The notes under the pieces are model-generated. The model was not told where the DNA came from, made no database searches, and was given only the letters and a program-made list of their open reading frames with translations. A DNA stretch of 64,000 nt from positions 17,204,746-17,268,745 of the forward strand of contig NC_049983.1 in the NCBI RefSeq assembly GCF_000003815.2, read 5' to 3'. The stretch's first letter is position 1. Each line of letters begins with the position of its first letter. A program made the translations under genes and the position numbers. Positions 62,721-64,000 of the stretch are shown here, in pieces. The DNA is from Branchiostoma floridae (Eukaryota; Chordata; Leptocardii; Amphioxiformes; Branchiostomatidae).

Positions 62721-63901
62721 CTATATCGCAGATGGAACATTTTTGTTTGAACCTTTCTGGAGAGCCTCTTCATTCGTATCAGTGGACAGGCTTTCGTGTT
62801 GTCGGCTGGCGCTTTGCTGGAAGGCGTTTGCATGTTTCCTGTAGAATGCAGAAAAAGCACAAAAAAGTAAAACCAGTCAGTCAGTCAGTCATAGTCATAC
62901 TGTGTATTACAGCACCGTTGGGGTTATACCGCCCCTTACGGGGTGGCATATCCTTTAGTAAAGGAAGTAAATCTCCGTTTCTATCCAGTTGTAGAGATTG
63001 ACTTGTATTTGAATATTGCTTATCTGGATGTCTAACCTTCATAAACATAGCAATCTGGAAGAATAGACGAAACAACTAACCGTTTCCTTATGGCCTCCGT
63101 AATTTCTTTTTGCCTCTCCTCTGTGATTGGGTATCTCCATAGAAACACCACGCCCATAAAGGTGAAGATTGCGGTATACAGTGCCAGCAGAATCCGCATG
63201 GCGCTTCCTACGTCGTCAGGCTGAATACAGGATCCTAGTTTGTAGCCTCCGATTCTACATGGGAAACAGGCGAGAATGCCACAGAGGATGATGAAACTCT
63301 TAAATCTTTACATAATGCCGGCTAGCCAAATTGACTCACACGAATAAAGGAAGGAAAGGAAAGGAATGAATGAATGAATGAATGAATGAATGAATGAATG
63401 AATGAATAAACTTCATTGCACGACGTTTATCCATGATGCAATCTAAGGCAACAGTAAAAATCAGTTTATACAATATGACACTAGTCTAAGGCCTATAACT
63501 ATATATAGTACAGAAATGTGTAAATGGCGTATCAATATACTGTAATATACAAGTTAAACGCTATAGGCCCTGTTGCTGTGTTGCTGTGCCCGGTTATAAC
63601 CGGGATTGGGTATTCGCGCGGGCAAACGGCATTGTGCGCATGCGGCTCGCGGAACACGGTTTTCGTGTTTCAGTTCAGATATCAACCACTGCCATTGATA
63701 GTATCTTATTGGACTGAAACCTAAATGTGACCAAAACAGCGTGAAGTAAATATCGGTACTCACTCCAGCCCGATGGTGGCCATTATCAGTCCGATGGTGA
63801 TGCCGAGACTGCCTACAGACAGCAAAACGGCCATGAAGGCGGTGTCCAGCCTTTCCTTGGTTTGGAGATAGCAGTCCTCTATAATGTCACTTATTAAGAC
63901 C
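62721..63901 (-). CDS. MFSD2-like transporter, last three exons (partial)
   Basis: Exons 63901-63764, 63254-63081 and 62838-62721 are in consistent phase and end at TAG; the gene continues beyond the right edge. The first exon has LISDIIEDCYLQT, like the MIPDVVDDYQLK segment of MFSD2, followed by a membrane helix (LLSVGSLGITIGLIMATI). The second has GGYKLGSCIQPDDV (compare GY-x-GxCxQPExV), the last membrane helix (ILLALYTAIFTFMGVVFLW) and the conserved end RYPITEERQKEI (compare MYPIDEERRRQ). The last exon encodes a hydrophilic cytoplasmic tail (SLSTDTNEEALQ). The family (GPH-type MFS carriers) includes the sodium-dependent lysophosphatidylcholine symporter MFSD2A. The substrate of this one cannot be read from the C-terminus alone. 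Confidence 0.8.
63354..63408. repeat. (GAAT)n microsatellite
   Basis: aggaaagg units lead into about ten gaat repeats in an MFSD2-like intron. Confidence 0.95.
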
Positions 63902-64000
63902 CTGCGGGAAGATGCGAGAAAAAACGTCACAGGCTCAGTGACCGGTGGAGCATCGCTTTGGAATCATGACTGCATGCAGCACGCCGTGGAACCACGGAAT

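Noticed and set aside
62531-63075. ORFs overlapping the last MFSD2-like exons in other frames
   Set aside because: The spliced model with consistent phase explains this region better; the other frames show no domain.

Overview
The window reads as nuclear DNA of an invertebrate chordate, most likely a lancelet (Branchiostoma). Short exons with GT/AG introns carry animal genes (ULK3, LAGE3, ATPSCKMT, EEF1AKMT2, an MMP, an MFSD2-type carrier). They sit among dense foldback MITEs, tRNA-derived SINEs, minisatellites and a Helitron-like helicase ORF. The lancelet assignment is inference from gene content and repeat style, not a search result. Gene models were built by hand from splice sites and reading phase; wherever exon phases are given, they close exactly.

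Layout. 0.8-1.7 kb (+): last two exons of an EGF-repeat protein. 3.4-4.8 kb: two minisatellites. 4.8-12.3 kb (-): a matrix-metalloproteinase-like gene with signal peptide, cysteine-switch prodomain, catalytic domain, proline-rich hinge and four hemopexin blades. Its catalytic glutamate is replaced by glutamine, and a 100-base assembly gap follows its first exon. One of its introns is filled by about 21 copies of its own exon end plus splice donor. 13.5-16.0 kb (-): a two-exon secreted protein resembling the At4g14100-like family. 20.6-23.1 kb (+): LAGE3 (KEOPS subunit) followed 280 bases later by an intronless ULK3 kinase. 26.2-30.8 kb (-): EEF1AKMT2 (METTL10), six exons. 31.9-34.2 kb (-): ATPSCKMT (FAM173B), four exons, with a possible divergent promoter at its 5' end. 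36.0-46.7 kb (-): at least 12 phase-consistent exons of an EMI/EGF-type extracellular protein, interrupted by the second 100-base gap. 48.6-57.2 kb: a 1955-codon Helitron-like Rep/helicase ORF on the minus strand with minisatellites on both sides. 61.2-61.9 kb (-): a CCDC3-like, apparently GPI-anchored protein. 62.7-63.9 kb (-): the last three exons of an MFSD2-like transporter running off the right edge.

The genes are not an operon and share no single pathway. Two neighbours are both lysine methyltransferases of the seven-beta-strand class (EEF1AKMT2 for eEF1A, ATPSCKMT for ATP synthase subunit c), on the same strand 1.1 kb apart. LAGE3 and ULK3 are also unusually close on one strand.

Mobile DNA is the other main content. 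It includes three copies of a hAT-like MITE with 8-base target duplications, one carrying a second MITE inserted at TA. A small LTR element contains almost an entire tRNA-Glu primer. A foldback element of about 1 kb has palindromic ends, and there are several SINEs. The most noteworthy observations are the glutamate-to-glutamine MMP, the splice-donor minisatellite, the LTR-tRNA insertion and the protease-bearing Helitron ORF.
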